64,000 nt of DNA from Paraburkholderia silviterrae (GCF_004353915.1 NZ_SMRP01000002.1:148574-212573); one strand, 5' to 3'. Positions 17,956 through 27,314 are shown, counted from the first letter of the stretch. Made by a program: numbers and translations. Notes: a model not told the origin generated them from the sequence alone.

Positions 17956-18948
17956 TCAGCAAGCGGCCATCTCCGCGCGCACTTCAGCAGCGATCTCGAA
18001 CGAGCGCAGTCGCTTTGCGTGATCGTAAATCTGCGCGGTGACGATGAGCTCGTCCGCGCCGGTCTGCTCGATCACGGACGCAAGTCCCGCGCGCACCGTT
18101 TCCCGGTTTCCCACCACCGAGCACGCGAGCGAATGCGCGACGCTCGAAAGCTCGAATTCACTGGCCGCGATTTGCGCCACCGGCGGCGGGAGCTGCCCCG
18201 GCGTGCCGCGCCGCAGATTCACGAACTGTTGCTGCACCGAGGTGAAAAGCAGGCGCGCTTCGTCGTCGGTTTCGGCGGCGAACACGTTCACGCCCACCAT
18301 CGCATGCGGCTTCGCGAGCTTGGCCGATGGCCGGAACTGCGAGCGATAGACGCGCAGCGCGGTGAGCAGATGGTCGGGCGCGAAGTGCGAGGCGAATGCG
18401 AAGGGCAGGCCCATCGCCGCGGCCAGCTGCGCGCCGTACAGGCTCGAGCCGAGGATATAGAGCGGCACGTGCAGCCCGGCGCCGGGCACCGCGCGCACGC
18501 GCTGGCCCTCGACGGGCTCGGCGAAGAGCCGCTGCAGTTCGGCCACGTCGTCGGGGAAGGCATCGGCGCTTGCCTGCAGGTCGCGGCGCAGCGCGCGCGC
18601 CGTGGTCTGGTCCGTGCCGGGGGCGCGCCCGAGGCCCAGGTCGATGCGGCCCGGATAGAGCGCTTCGAGCGTGCCGAACTGCTCGGCGATCAAGAGCGGC
18701 GCGTGGTTGGGCAGCATGATGCCGCCCGAGCCCACGCGGATCGTGCGCGTGCCGCCGGCCACGTGGCCGATCACGACCGAGGTGGCGGCGCTGGCGATGC
18801 CCGTCATGTTGTGGTGCTCGGCGAGCCAGTAGCGGTGGTAGCCCCAGCGCTCGGCATGCTGCGCGAGGTCGAGCGTGTTGCGTAGCGCGACGCCGGCGTT
18901 CGAGCCGGCAGGCACCGGCGAGAGATCGAGGACGGAAAAGGGAATCAT
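17956..18948 (-). CDS. LLM-class flavin-dependent oxidoreductase (luciferase-like)
   Basis: 330 residues, typical for the YhbW/MsnO8 subgroup of the bacterial luciferase-like family. Blocks seen: [19 protein letters not shown] at the start, [18 protein letters not shown] (the flavin-contact strand), [23 protein letters not shown], the phosphate-binding [14 protein letters not shown] and [14 protein letters not shown]. Such enzymes use reduced FMN from a separate reductase to oxygenate small substrates. No reductase gene is adjacent. Substrate is unknown. ATG at 18948 begins exactly at the conserved first strand. Confidence 0.9.
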   Translation of the reverse strand: MIPFSVLDLSPVPAGSNAGVALRNTLDLAQHAERWGYHRYWLAEHHNMTGIASAATSVVIGHVAGGTRTIRVGSGGIMLPNHAPLLIAEQFGTLEALYPGRIDLGLGRAPGTDQTTARALRRDLQASADAFPDDVAELQRLFAEPVEGQRVRAVPGAGLHVPLYILGSSLYGAQLAAAMGLPFAFASHFAPDHLLTALRVYRSQFRPSAKLAKPHAMVGVNVFAAETDDEARLLFTSVQQQFVNLRRGTPGQLPPPVAQIAASEFELSSVAHSLACSVVGNRETVRAGLASVIEQTGADELIVTAQIYDHAKRLRSFEIAAEVRAEMAAC

Positions 18949-19754
18949 GGGCGGGTGGCGTTCCGGAGTTCATGAGGCGCGGCCGTGCGAGCCTGCCCCG
19001 AATTCGCCGCGCGGGCGGCGGGGCGGCTGCAAGGCAGACGCAAGGTGCGGGCCATTGTGCCAAAGCGATCCGGATCGTGCTGGAGGCCTCCGGTAATCCA
19101 TGCGCCTTATGGGGTTTCAGGCTGGGGTTTCAGGCGAGGTTTCAGGCGAGGCTCAGGTTATTTTGAATTGAATTGGAATAATTCTTGTTTATAAGCCTAT
19201 TCACACGAGCTCTACACAATCTCGATTCAATGTCGTTAACGAGGTGTTTCAATAGGTTTACCGGATATTTTCTGATCTGAATCAGTTTGGAAGCTGGTCG
19301 TGAGAGTTGTGAAAGAATCGTTGCCTTTGCAAGTATGAGAAGCATTTTTGCGGGGGACGCGGAAGCGGTGCGCGGACGTTGCTGCTACAATTTTCGCCTT
19401 TGAATCAGGGCACAAGCAGTGCGATGCGGCCTTGCCTTCCGGCAGCACTCAATCGATTCCTCAGTTGGTTTGCTTAGGATCAAAAAAGTGTAGCCGACTG
19501 TTACGTTGATGGCGGCGAATATGCGGCGCGGCTACGATGCGCTTGTAATTTTTTGTGATATTTGGGGTGGGGCAAATGGTTGCAGGCGACACGCTTAAGC
19601 TAGCCGGCGCGCGGTGCGGTTGCGCCGCGACGGCATTGCGGCACGTCGGCTCCAGCGTCGGGGCTGGTGCGCGCGCAGGCTGCGTTTGGGCCGGCGCCGG
19701 CGCCTTCAGCCGCAACGGACGGCGTTACCCCGGCGACATGCGAGGCATCGTGGC
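18949..19754. other. Long AT-rich divergent intergenic region, 806 bp
   Basis: The part from about 19150 to 19600 is markedly AT-richer than the rest. It separates the oxidoreductase gene (minus) from hpnI (plus), so it should contain both promoters. No convincing gene, RNA or terminator was recognised. It could hold a decayed gene or a transferred fragment. Confidence 0.5.
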
Positions 19755-21065
19755 ATGACGGTCCTGCTTGATTTCCTGTCTCCGTCGGTTTGGTGGCTCG
19801 TGATCGCGCTGTGTGGCGCGGTGACTTTTTACGCCATCAGCGCCGCGCTGACCATGCCGCGTCTTGGCTCCGCCGCGCAGGTGCGTGCGGCGGCGCGGCG
19901 CGCCCGCGCCTGCACGCCGCTGCCGGTGAGCGTGCTCAAGCCGCTGTGCGGGGCGGAGCCGCGTCTCTACGAGAATCTCGCCACCTTCTGCGAGCAGCAT
20001 CACCCGCGCTATCAACTGATCTTCGGCGTGTCCTCGTCGAAGGATCCGGCCATTGCGGTCGTGCGCCGGCTGCAGGCCGCGTATCCGGGCCATGACATCG
20101 CGCTCGTGATCGACTCGCGCGTCTACGGCAGCAACCTGAAGGTGAGTAATCTCATCAACATGGCGGCGCATGCGCGCCACGACGTGCTGATCGTCGCCGA
20201 CAGCGATATCGCCGTCGAGCCCGACTATCTCGAGATCGTCACCGCGCCACTCGCCGACCCGCAAGTTGGCGTGGTCACCTGCCTCTACAGCGCACGCAGC
20301 GTCGGCGGCTTCTGGCCGCGCGTGGGCGCGCTCTTCATCAACGAGTGGTTCGCGCCTTCGGTGCGCGTCGCGCATTCCACGGGCTCGCGCGCCTTCGGCT
20401 TCGGCGCAACGCTCGCGCTCTCGCGCGGCACGCTCGAGCGCATCGGCGGGTTCGAGTCGCTCAAGGATTGCCTTGCCGACGATTACCAGCTGGCCCGCTT
20501 TGCGCGCGATCATGGGCTCGCCACCGTGCTGGCTCCCGTGGTGGTCGCCACCGACGTGATCGAGCCGACGTTCCGCACGCTGTGGCTGCGTGAGACGCGC
20601 TGGCTGCGCACGATCCGCTCGGTCAATCCGGCGGGTTTCGCTTCGCTATTTATTACTTTCACCTCGCCGTGGCTCGTGCTCGGCGCGCTCGCGTACTGGC
20701 TGATTTCGGCCAGCGCGGGAGCCGCTGCGGCCAGTGCCGGGACGCGCCTCGCGTTGGCCGCGCTCGGCACGAGCACGGTTGGCGGTATCATCGCGCGGTT
20801 GGCGCTGCACGCGCGCGGCAGTTCGAGCGTGCGGGAGTTCTGGCGCGATTTACCGCTGGTCCCGCTGCGCGACACGCTTTTGCTGCTGCAGTGGCTGGCC
20901 GCCGTATTCGGCTCGCACGTCATCTGGCGCGGCGTGCGCGTGGCGGTTGCCAACCCCGACGCGCTCGCGCCGGCCGACATGGCCGGGATCCCGCGTGCCG
21001 GCGGCGAAGCGCGTGTGAGCGCCGCGCCGCGCCGGGCGGCAGTCGAGGTATCGAAAGGCCGTTGA
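19755..21065 (+). CDS. hpnI: Hopanoid biosynthesis glycosyltransferase HpnI
   Basis: 436 residues. A GT21 (ceramide glucosyltransferase-like) membrane enzyme; in hopanoid pathways HpnI adds N-acetylglucosamine to bacteriohopanetetrol. An N-terminal membrane helix (about 8-30) precedes the catalytic domain with PVSVLKPLCGAEPRLYENL, the acidic motif IVADSDIAVEPDYLEIV, LADDYQLARFARDHG and RETRWLRTIR (the D..D..D..RxxRW signature). Two or three C-terminal membrane spans follow. The order with hpnJ, hpnK and hpnL downstream fixes the identity. Start ATG at 19755 has GAGG upstream. Confidence 0.92.
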   Translation: MTVLLDFLSPSVWWLVIALCGAVTFYAISAALTMPRLGSAAQVRAAARRARACTPLPVSVLKPLCGAEPRLYENLATFCEQHHPRYQLIFGVSSSKDPAIAVVRRLQAAYPGHDIALVIDSRVYGSNLKVSNLINMAAHARHDVLIVADSDIAVEPDYLEIVTAPLADPQVGVVTCLYSARSVGGFWPRVGALFINEWFAPSVRVAHSTGSRAFGFGATLALSRGTLERIGGFESLKDCLADDYQLARFARDHGLATVLAPVVVATDVIEPTFRTLWLRETRWLRTIRSVNPAGFASLFITFTSPWLVLGALAYWLISASAGAAAASAGTRLALAALGTSTVGGIIARLALHARGSSSVREFWRDLPLVPLRDTLLLLQWLAAVFGSHVIWRGVRVAVANPDALAPADMAGIPRAGGEARVSAAPRRAAVEVSKGR

Positions 21066-21215
21066 TATGGCCCATGTGTCAGACCGAAGCGCCCCGGGGG
21101 CGTGAAACCCGGGCGCGAAATTAATATGTCGCGCGCAGCGCCGGCTCCAGCCGGCGCGCGCGCAATTGTTCATTCATGCCCCATTAATAAAAAGGGCTGC
21201 CGGAGCACTCATCTC

Positions 21216-22637
21216 ATGAAAACGCTGTTTTTGCAGGCCCCGTCCTATGACGGCTTCGATGGTGGCGCAGGCTCGCGCTACCAGGCGAAGCGCGAGATCC
21301 GCTCGTTCTGGTATCCGACGTGGCTCGCGCAGCCCGCGGCCCTCGTGCCGGGCAGCCGTGTGCTCGACGCGCCCGCCGACGGCATCGGCGTCGAAGAAAC
21401 GCTCAAGATCGCGATGGACTATGACCTCGTGATCATCCACACGAGCACGCCGTCGTTCCCGACCGACGCGCTCTTCGCCGAAGACCTCAAGAAGCGCAAG
21501 CCGTCGCTGATCGTCGGCATGGTCGGCGCTAAGGTGATGGTCGATCCGCACAACTCGCTCACGGCGACCGAAGCGATCGATTTCGTCTGCCGCGAAGAAT
21601 TCGACTACACCTGCAAGGAAATCGCCGAAGGCAAGCCGTTCCCGCAGATCAAGGGTCTCTCGTGGCGCGCCAAGGACGGCTCGATCGAGCACAACGAAGC
21701 ACGCCCGATCCTCGAGAACATGGACGAGCTGCCGTTCGTCGCGCCCATCTACAAGCGCGACCTGAAGATCGACAACTACTTCATCGGCTACCTGAACTAC
21801 CCGTACGTATCGATCTATACGGGCCGGGGCTGCAAGTCGCGCTGCACCTTCTGCCTGTGGCCGCAGACGGTCAGCGGCCACCGCTACCGCACGCGCTCGG
21901 TCGAGAACGTGCTCGAGGAAGCGAAGTGGATCCGCGACAACATGCCGGAAGTCAAGGAACTGATGTTCGACGACGACACCTTCACCGACGACCTGCCGCG
22001 CGCCGAAGCGATCGCGCGCGGCCTCGGCAAGCTCGGCATGACGTGGTCGTGCAACGCCAAGGCGAACGTGCCGTACAAGACGCTCAAGGTCCTGAAGGAA
22101 AACGGCCTGCGTCTGCTGCTCGTGGGCTTTGAATCCGGCGACGACCAGATCCTCGTGAACATCAAGAAGGGCGTGCGTACGGACTTCGCGCGCCGCTTCA
22201 GCGCGGACTGCAAGCAGCTCGGCATCAAGATCCATGGCACCTTCATTCTCGGCCTGCCGGGCGAGACGCAGGAAACCATCAAGAAGACGATCGAGTACGC
22301 GAAGGAAATCAATCCGCACACGATCCAGGTCTCGCTCGCCGCGCCTTATCCGGGCACGACGCTCTACAAGCAGGCCGTCGAGAACGGCTGGATGGAAGAG
22401 AACAAGACCATCAACCTGGTGAGCAAGGAAGGCGTGCAGCTCGCGGCGATCGGTTATCCCAACCTGCCGCGCGAGGAGATCTATCACCACCTCGAGCAGT
22501 TCTACCGCCAGTTCTATTTCCGCCCGTCGAAGATCTGGGAAATCGTGCGCGAAATGCTCACGAGCTGGGACATGATGAAGCGCCGTCTGCGCGAAGGCGT
22601 GGAGTTCTTCCGCTTCCTGCGCGCCCACGAGGCATGA
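21216..22637 (+). CDS. hpnJ: Hopanoid biosynthesis radical SAM protein HpnJ
   Basis: 473 residues. An N-terminal B12-binding-like Rossmann part (about 1-170; VIIHTSTPSFPTDALFAEDL) precedes a radical SAM domain with CxxxCxxC at GRGCKSRCTFCLW near residue 210 for the 4Fe-4S cluster, then FDDDTFTDD, LLLVGFESGDDQIL and GTFILGLPGET. HpnJ converts the glucosamine group of the hopanoid head to a cyclitol ether. It lies 150 bp after hpnI and its stop overlaps the hpnK start by ATGA. GGAG ten bases upstream supports ATG 21216. Confidence 0.93.
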   Translation: MKTLFLQAPSYDGFDGGAGSRYQAKREIRSFWYPTWLAQPAALVPGSRVLDAPADGIGVEETLKIAMDYDLVIIHTSTPSFPTDALFAEDLKKRKPSLIVGMVGAKVMVDPHNSLTATEAIDFVCREEFDYTCKEIAEGKPFPQIKGLSWRAKDGSIEHNEARPILENMDELPFVAPIYKRDLKIDNYFIGYLNYPYVSIYTGRGCKSRCTFCLWPQTVSGHRYRTRSVENVLEEAKWIRDNMPEVKELMFDDDTFTDDLPRAEAIARGLGKLGMTWSCNAKANVPYKTLKVLKENGLRLLLVGFESGDDQILVNIKKGVRTDFARRFSADCKQLGIKIHGTFILGLPGETQETIKKTIEYAKEINPHTIQVSLAAPYPGTTLYKQAVENGWMEENKTINLVSKEGVQLAAIGYPNLPREEIYHHLEQFYRQFYFRPSKIWEIVREMLTSWDMMKRRLREGVEFFRFLRAHEA

Positions 22638-23605
22638 TGGATGCGTCCGGCGTGGATACGCCGCGCGCGGACGCTGCCCCCCATGCCGCGAACACCGGGC
22701 AAGACGGCAGCGGCGGCCGCGCGCTGATCTTCACCGCCGATGACTTTGGCCTGCACGAGCGGGTCAACGCAGCGGTCGAGCGCGCGCATCGCGACGGCGT
22801 GCTCAACGCCGCGAGCCTGATGGTCGCGGCGCCCGCCGCCGCGGACGCGGTGGCGCGCGCGCGTCACTTGCCGAACCTGCGCGTGGGCCTGCACCTCGTG
22901 CTCGCCGACGGCGCCGCCATGCTGCCGCGCGCGCAGATTCCGGCGCTCGTCGACGCGGCCGGCCGCTTCGGCGACAACATGGTGCGCGACGGCGTGCGCT
23001 TCTTCTTCTTGCCGCACGTGCGCGCTCAGCTCGCCAAAGAGATCCGCGCGCAGTTCGAGGCGTTTGCGGCGACCGGGCTCGCGCTCGATCACGTGAACAC
23101 GCACAAGCACTTCCATCTGCACCCCACGGTGCTTTCGCTGATCCTCTCGATTGGCCGCGAGTACGGCTTGCGCGCGATGCGCCTGCCGCTGGAGGCGGGC
23201 GCGCCGTTTGCGCTCAAGCCCTGGCTCGCGCTCGTGCGCGCGCGTCTTGCGCGCGCGGGCGTGGCGCATAACGATTACGTCGTGGGCATTGCAAAGACGG
23301 GCGCGATGGACGAGGCGGTGCTGCTCGAAGCGCTCGCGCATTTGCCGCCGCAGGGCGTGGGCGAGATCTATTGCCATCCGGCCGAAGCGCCGGCGGCAGG
23401 CGAGGGGCCGATCACGGCTTCGATGCGCACGTATCGCCATGCCGACGAACTCGGCGCGCTGATTTCGCCGCGCGTGGCCGAGGCCCTGAAGCGCAGCGGC
23501 GTGCGCCACGGCGGCTTCACCGATGTGTTTTTCGGTGGCAGGGCCAAGCCCTCGACATCCCGGGGTGCGAGCGCCCGGGCGAAGCAGACACAGGCATCAT
23601 CATGA
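22634..23605 (+). CDS. hpnK: Hopanoid biosynthesis deacetylase HpnK (YdjC/ChbG family)
   Basis: 323 residues. YdjC-family metal-dependent deacetylase; HpnK removes the acetyl group from the N-acetylglucosaminyl hopanoid. Metal ligands are in ALIFTADDFGLHERVNAAVE (Asp-Asp), the HVNTHKHFHLHP histidine cluster near residue 155 and YCHPAEAP. The N-terminal about 30 residues and the last about 25 are low-complexity and outside the fold. The start overlaps the hpnJ stop and its stop overlaps the hpnL start by ATGA, so the three are translationally coupled. Confidence 0.92.
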   Translation: MMDASGVDTPRADAAPHAANTGQDGSGGRALIFTADDFGLHERVNAAVERAHRDGVLNAASLMVAAPAAADAVARARHLPNLRVGLHLVLADGAAMLPRAQIPALVDAAGRFGDNMVRDGVRFFFLPHVRAQLAKEIRAQFEAFAATGLALDHVNTHKHFHLHPTVLSLILSIGREYGLRAMRLPLEAGAPFALKPWLALVRARLARAGVAHNDYVVGIAKTGAMDEAVLLEALAHLPPQGVGEIYCHPAEAPAAGEGPITASMRTYRHADELGALISPRVAEALKRSGVRHGGFTDVFFGGRAKPSTSRGASARAKQTQASS

Positions 23606-24714
23606 AGTGGCTTCAATGGCTGGGCTTGCCAATCGGGATCGCGATCCTGATCGGGCTGGTCGTGCACGACGGCGCGAGCGACGTGGTGCGCGTGATCGGC
23701 ACGGCGGGTCCGGTGCTCCTCTGGCTCGTGCCGTTCCACGCGCTGCCGCTGCTGCTCGATGCGCACGCGTGGCGTCTTTTGCTCGACAAGCGCGCGCCGC
23801 TCAGTTTCCTCTGGTGGGTCGCGACCGTGCGCGAGGCCGTCAACCGTCTGCTGCCCTCGGTGGGGGTGGGCGGGGAGATCGTCGGCGTGCGCCTCGCGCG
23901 CTGGAAGCTGCGCGGTGCCGGCGACGCGAGCCAGGTCACAGCCTCGGTGATCGTCGAGGTGTTTGTGACGATCGCCGTGCAATACGCTTTCTCGGCGCTC
24001 GGCGTCGTGCTGATCGTGGCGGCGACGGGCGACGGCGGCTCGCTGCGCACCCTCGTCACCATCGTGCTCGCGCTGCTCCTGACGGCGCCGCTGCCCGTGC
24101 TCGCGGTCGTTCTGCTGCGCCGTGGCGGGGTGTTCCACGCGATCGAGCGCTGGGCCGCGCGCCTGCTCGGCACCGGCAATTCGCTCATGATGGGCATCGA
24201 CGGCCAGCAGCTCGACGCCGATCTCGATCGGCTCATGTCGCGCACCGGCCTCATGTTCCGCGCGTTCTTCTGGCAGCTTGGCGGCTATATGCTCGGCGCC
24301 TTCGAGACGTGGTGGGCACTCACGCTGCTCGGCCATCCGGTCACGGTGGGCGAGGCGCTCGCCATCGAGGCGATCACCCAGGCCGTGCGTCACGCAGCCT
24401 TCATGGTGCCGGCGGGCCTGGGCGTCCAGGAAGTCGCTGTGGTGCTGCTCGCCCAGTTGTTCGGCGTGAGCCAGGAAGTGGCGTTCTCGCTCGCGCTCGT
24501 CAAGCGCATGCGCGAGGTGGTGTTCGGCGTGCTTGCGCTGCTTTCCTGGCAGGCCGCCGAGATCGTGCGCACACGCCGCTCGCTGCGCGAGCGCAACCGT
24601 TCCGCTGCCGCGAGCGAAGCGCTGCCCGCCGTGCCCGTCGTGCCTTCTGCGCCCGCGCGCCCGCTGCGTGAGCCGCATCCGAAGCATGCGCAACGCCACG
24701 ACCAGACCCATTGA
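23602..24714 (+). CDS. hpnL: Hopanoid-associated membrane protein HpnL (UPF0104 flippase-like)
   Basis: 370 residues, many hydrophobic spans: WLGLPIGIAILIGLVV, LLWLVPFHALPLLLDA, VIVEVFVTIAVQYAFSALGVVLIVAA, TIVLALLLTAPLPVLAVVLL and others. It belongs to the lysylphosphatidylglycerol-synthase transmembrane-region superfamily; conserved motifs include RLLPSVGVGGEIVGVRLARW and QAVRHAAFMVPAGLGVQE. HpnL is thought to move hopanoids between membrane leaflets, but this has not been shown biochemically as far as I know. Last gene of the hpnI-L unit. The C-terminal tail is basic and proline-rich. Confidence 0.88.
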   Translation: MKWLQWLGLPIGIAILIGLVVHDGASDVVRVIGTAGPVLLWLVPFHALPLLLDAHAWRLLLDKRAPLSFLWWVATVREAVNRLLPSVGVGGEIVGVRLARWKLRGAGDASQVTASVIVEVFVTIAVQYAFSALGVVLIVAATGDGGSLRTLVTIVLALLLTAPLPVLAVVLLRRGGVFHAIERWAARLLGTGNSLMMGIDGQQLDADLDRLMSRTGLMFRAFFWQLGGYMLGAFETWWALTLLGHPVTVGEALAIEAITQAVRHAAFMVPAGLGVQEVAVVLLAQLFGVSQEVAFSLALVKRMREVVFGVLALLSWQAAEIVRTRRSLRERNRSAAASEALPAVPVVPSAPARPLREPHPKHAQRHDQTH

Positions 24715-24734
24715 CGGTACATTGTGGGATGTAA

Positions 24735-24765
24735 GCGCACGCTGAGCCAATGGGTGAGCGTGCGC
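24735..24765 (+). terminator. Hairpin after hpnL, possible terminator
   Basis: GCGCACGCT and AGCGTGCGC form a perfect 9-bp stem with a 13-nt loop, 20 bp after the hpnL stop. There is no T-run, so it may be a weak terminator or mRNA 3'-end stabiliser. Confidence 0.4.
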
Positions 24766-24832
24766 GGGACGCGCCGCGTCGGCGATAGCGCTGGTGACGC
24801 CTCGCGATGTCCAGCCATTGCCCAGCGATGAC

Positions 24833-25414
24833 ATGCCGCTCATTTTTTCATCCACGCGCTCGCTTGCCGTGGCGTGCGCCGCACTGGCGGCGCTTACGCT
24901 CACGGGCTGCGACGACCGCCAGATCGACTCCATGCTCGACGCCCTTCGGCAGACGTTCAAGGCCTTCTTCGATTCGGTGAAACCCGACGTGCTGCTGCTC
25001 AAGGGCCTGACGCCCGGCGTCTCGACGCTCGAGCAGGTGCGCGAGCAGATGGGCAAGCCCGAGACCGAGCGCGTGTTCGAGGACGGCTCGCGGCGGCTCG
25101 AATATCCGCGCGGGCCCCAGGGGCTCAAGACCTACATGGTCGACATCGGCCCGAATGGACGGCTCGTGGCGATCACCCAGGCGCTCACCGCGGAGAACTT
25201 CGCGAAGGTGCGCATCGGCGAGAGCCAGGACGACGTGCGGCGCCTGCTGGGCAAACCGGGGCAGGTGGCCGCGTACCGGCTCAAGAAGGAGACGGTGTGG
25301 AGCTGGAAGTGGTTCGAAGGCGGCGTCACGCAAGAGGCGTATTTCAACGTGCACTTCGGGCCGGACGGCCGGGTCTCGACAACCTCGCGTTCCGACGTGA
25401 TGCGCGGGCATTGA
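24833..25414 (+). CDS. BamE/SmpA-like outer-membrane lipoprotein
   Basis: 193 residues. Lipoprotein signal with a hydrophobic core and lipobox LTGC (residue about 26). The mature part has two copies of the short BamE-like motif: LKGLTPGVSTLEQVREQMGK followed by EYPRGPQGLKTYMV, and VRIGESQDDVRRLLGK followed by the VWSWKWFEGG strand. BamE-type domains help outer-membrane protein assembly; this family member's role is unknown. A clear paralogue is at 50017, sharing YPRGP-GL-T, QALTA-N, DDVRRLLGKP and VWSW-W-EGG. ATG 24833 is chosen because the lipoprotein signal begins there. It is 118 bp after hpnL, perhaps on the same transcript. Confidence 0.85.
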   Translation: MPLIFSSTRSLAVACAALAALTLTGCDDRQIDSMLDALRQTFKAFFDSVKPDVLLLKGLTPGVSTLEQVREQMGKPETERVFEDGSRRLEYPRGPQGLKTYMVDIGPNGRLVAITQALTAENFAKVRIGESQDDVRRLLGKPGQVAAYRLKKETVWSWKWFEGGVTQEAYFNVHFGPDGRVSTTSRSDVMRGH

Positions 25415-25460
25415 TGGGCATTGCTGGGCATTAGTGGGCTTTGATGGGCTTTGATAGGTG
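25411..25460. repeat. 10-bp tandem repeat at the end of the BamE-like gene (5 copies)
   Basis: Five consecutive 10-bp units: TTGATGGGCA, TTGCTGGGCA, TTAGTGGGCT, TTGATGGGCT and TTGATAGGTG. The stop codon of the lipoprotein gene lies in the first unit. Most of the array is non-coding. Confidence 0.85.
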
Positions 25461-25564
25461 CGAAAGGGCGTGAGTGAATACGAGCAGGTGTTGCGCAACG
25501 GACAGAGGGCATTGAATTTGCCGGGCAAGCTATTGGCAAGAACCGGCGGACGCGGGAGGTGCGC

Positions 25565-26623
25565 ATGGTGATGCATCGTCGGCGGCCGCCGCGTGTGGGG
25601 CTCGTGCTGGGCGGCGGGGCGGCGCGCGGCTGGGCCCATATCGGCGCGATACGCGCACTCGAGGAGGCCGGCATCAAGCCCGACGTGGTGTGCGGCACCT
25701 CGATCGGCGCGCTGGTGGGCGCCGTCTACGCCAATGGCGATCTCGACTGGCTCGAGGACTGGGTCGGCAAGCTCACATGGCAGACGGTGGTGCGGCTGCT
25801 CGACTTGCGCTTTTCCGGCGGCCTGCTGGGCGGGCGCAAGGTGATCGACCTGTTCGCGAAGCAGTTCAACGGCCGTGTGATCGACGAACTGGCGATGCCG
25901 TTCACGGCCGTGGCCACCGAGCTCGACACGGGCCGCGAGGTGTGGCTGCGCGAGGGCGGCGTGGTGGACGCGGTGCGCGCCTCCATCGCGATTCCGGGCC
26001 TCTTCACGCCGATCTGGCATGACGGTGTGTGGCTCGTCGACGGTGGCCTCAGCAACCCGGTGCCGGTCTCGGCGGCGCGGGCGATGCGCGCCGACACGGT
26101 GATCGCCATCGACCTCAATCACGACATTCTCAATGGCCGCGACCTGGGCGGCGCGATCGACACCGTGCCGCGCGAAACGCCGGCCGAGGTGGGCGGCGCG
26201 GGTGCGTCGGCTGCGAGTGGCGCGCAGCCGGAATTGCCGCTTGAAGCCCAGTCAGACGCGCAAGCCGGCTCGCTGCCGGATGCGGACCCCGCACCGCTGC
26301 TGCGCCGCAATGGCAAGCCCTTTCCGCAATGGCTGCAGCCCTCGGGGCCGGGCGCGCTGGGCGGGGCGGATGTGCGCGTCGCGCCGCCTCCCAGCGCGCG
26401 CGTGCCGTCGATGCTCAGCTCGATTGCCCAGAGCATCGACATCATGCAGGTGCGCATCACGCGCAGCCGGCTGGCGGGCGAGCCCGCCGACGTGCTGATC
26501 CAGCCGCGCCTGGGCGGCATGGGCATCTTCGACTTTCATCGCGCCGCGCCGGCCATTGCGGAAGGGCGCGCAGCCGTGCAGTACATGCTGCCCGCGATCA
26601 AGGCGCAGTTGGGGATGGACTAA
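25565..26623 (+). CDS. Patatin-like phospholipase family protein
   Basis: 352 residues. Patatin fold with oxyanion loop GLVLGGGAARGWAHIGAIRAL near residue 15, nucleophile elbow GTSIG (catalytic Ser about residue 44) and catalytic Asp in LVDGGLSNPVPV (D-G-G) near 160. Nearest well-known type is RssA/NTE-like bacterial patatin, a cytosolic or membrane-bound lipid acyl hydrolase. An insertion of about 70 Gly/Ala/Ser/Pro-rich residues lies near 200-270 and precedes the conserved C-terminal RITRSRLAGEPADVLIQP block. GGGAGGT lies just before; ATG 25565 or 25571 (or the GTG at 25559) could be used. Confidence 0.88.
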   Translation: MVMHRRRPPRVGLVLGGGAARGWAHIGAIRALEEAGIKPDVVCGTSIGALVGAVYANGDLDWLEDWVGKLTWQTVVRLLDLRFSGGLLGGRKVIDLFAKQFNGRVIDELAMPFTAVATELDTGREVWLREGGVVDAVRASIAIPGLFTPIWHDGVWLVDGGLSNPVPVSAARAMRADTVIAIDLNHDILNGRDLGGAIDTVPRETPAEVGGAGASAASGAQPELPLEAQSDAQAGSLPDADPAPLLRRNGKPFPQWLQPSGPGALGGADVRVAPPPSARVPSMLSSIAQSIDIMQVRITRSRLAGEPADVLIQPRLGGMGIFDFHRAAPAIAEGRAAVQYMLPAIKAQLGMD

Positions 26624-26681
26624 GGCGCGCCGCCGCGTGCTGTGTGGAATCGCGAGCAAGACGCCCGCGCGCGCCTTTCGA

Positions 26682-27020
26682 TCAAAGATTCAGAATGCCG
26701 GCGATGGCAAATTTGGCCGCGCTCAGCTCGTCTTGCGTCGCGCGCTCGCCTCTGTGGCGCCAAACCCTCCCCGTCAAGGAAAGCGTGGTGATCTGGTCCG
26801 CCATGGCGACACACGGTTTGCTCAGGCCGCTGATCGGGATTTCCGATTCCCAGCCGTGAATGGTGCTGGTGATGGGCAGCCCGATGAAGCGGCTCGTGAG
26901 TTCGTTGAATTCGGCGTCTGTGATGACGAGGGCCGGGCGAAAGCCGTTTTGCTCATTGCCCACACCCGGACCGACATTCAGCCAAACGATATCGCCTGCG
27001 TCTGGTGTTCCGTTCTTCAT
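26682..27020 (-). CDS. mazF: MazF/PemK-type mRNA interferase toxin
   Basis: 112 residues, matching MazF length. Blocks: DAGDIVWLNVGPGVGNEQNG, FRPALVITDAEFN, GLPITS (catalytic loop), and VAMADQITTLSL, all usual for the MazF/PemK SH3-like barrel. Such toxins cleave RNA at short sequences and arrest growth. It starts six bases after the antitoxin stop, in the standard antitoxin-first order, so translation is probably coupled. Whether it is active cannot be told from sequence. Confidence 0.9.
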   Translation of the reverse strand: MKNGTPDAGDIVWLNVGPGVGNEQNGFRPALVITDAEFNELTSRFIGLPITSTIHGWESEIPISGLSKPCVAMADQITTLSLTGRVWRHRGERATQDELSAAKFAIAGILNL

Positions 27021-27026
27021 GCGTCT

Positions 27027-27314
27027 TTACCAAAGATCAAAACGCGCTGGGTCATCGGGACCGCCGAATTCGAAGCCCTGCGGCGCGCCGAAGTCGATGA
27101 GCGGCGGCTGCTCGAGCCTGCTCTCGTGCAACTGACGCAAATAGCGCTCGCGCGAGAAGCGCCGTATGGCTGTATGAGCGCGGACCGTAAGCACGCCGTC
27201 TTCGACTTCCACTTCGATCTCCTGTCCTTCGGTGAGCGCCAGCTTGGCTGCGACGCTCGCCGGGATACGTACCGCGAGGCTATTTCCCCAACGCTTGAGG
27301 GTTTGAATGGCCAT
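27027..27314 (-). CDS. mazE: MazE-like antitoxin (AbrB/SpoVT fold)
   Basis: 95 residues from MAIQTLKRWGNS. The N-terminal half is the AbrB swapped-hairpin DNA-binding fold: GNSLAVRIPASVAAKLAL, EGQEIEVEVEDGVLTVRA. The C-terminal half (RYLRQLHESRLEQPP, then an acidic GGPDD tail) is the likely toxin-binding part. It should bind its own promoter and neutralise MazF; the palindromes at 27355 and 27401 are candidate operators. A longer reading to 27389 runs into those palindromes and is not used. Confidence 0.88.
   Translation of the reverse strand: MAIQTLKRWGNSLAVRIPASVAAKLALTEGQEIEVEVEDGVLTVRAHTAIRRFSRERYLRQLHESRLEQPPLIDFGAPQGFEFGGPDDPARFDLW

Noticed and set aside
19142..19715. Minus-strand small open frames upstream of hpnI
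   Set aside because: AT-rich DNA with chance frames; no motif or codon bias.
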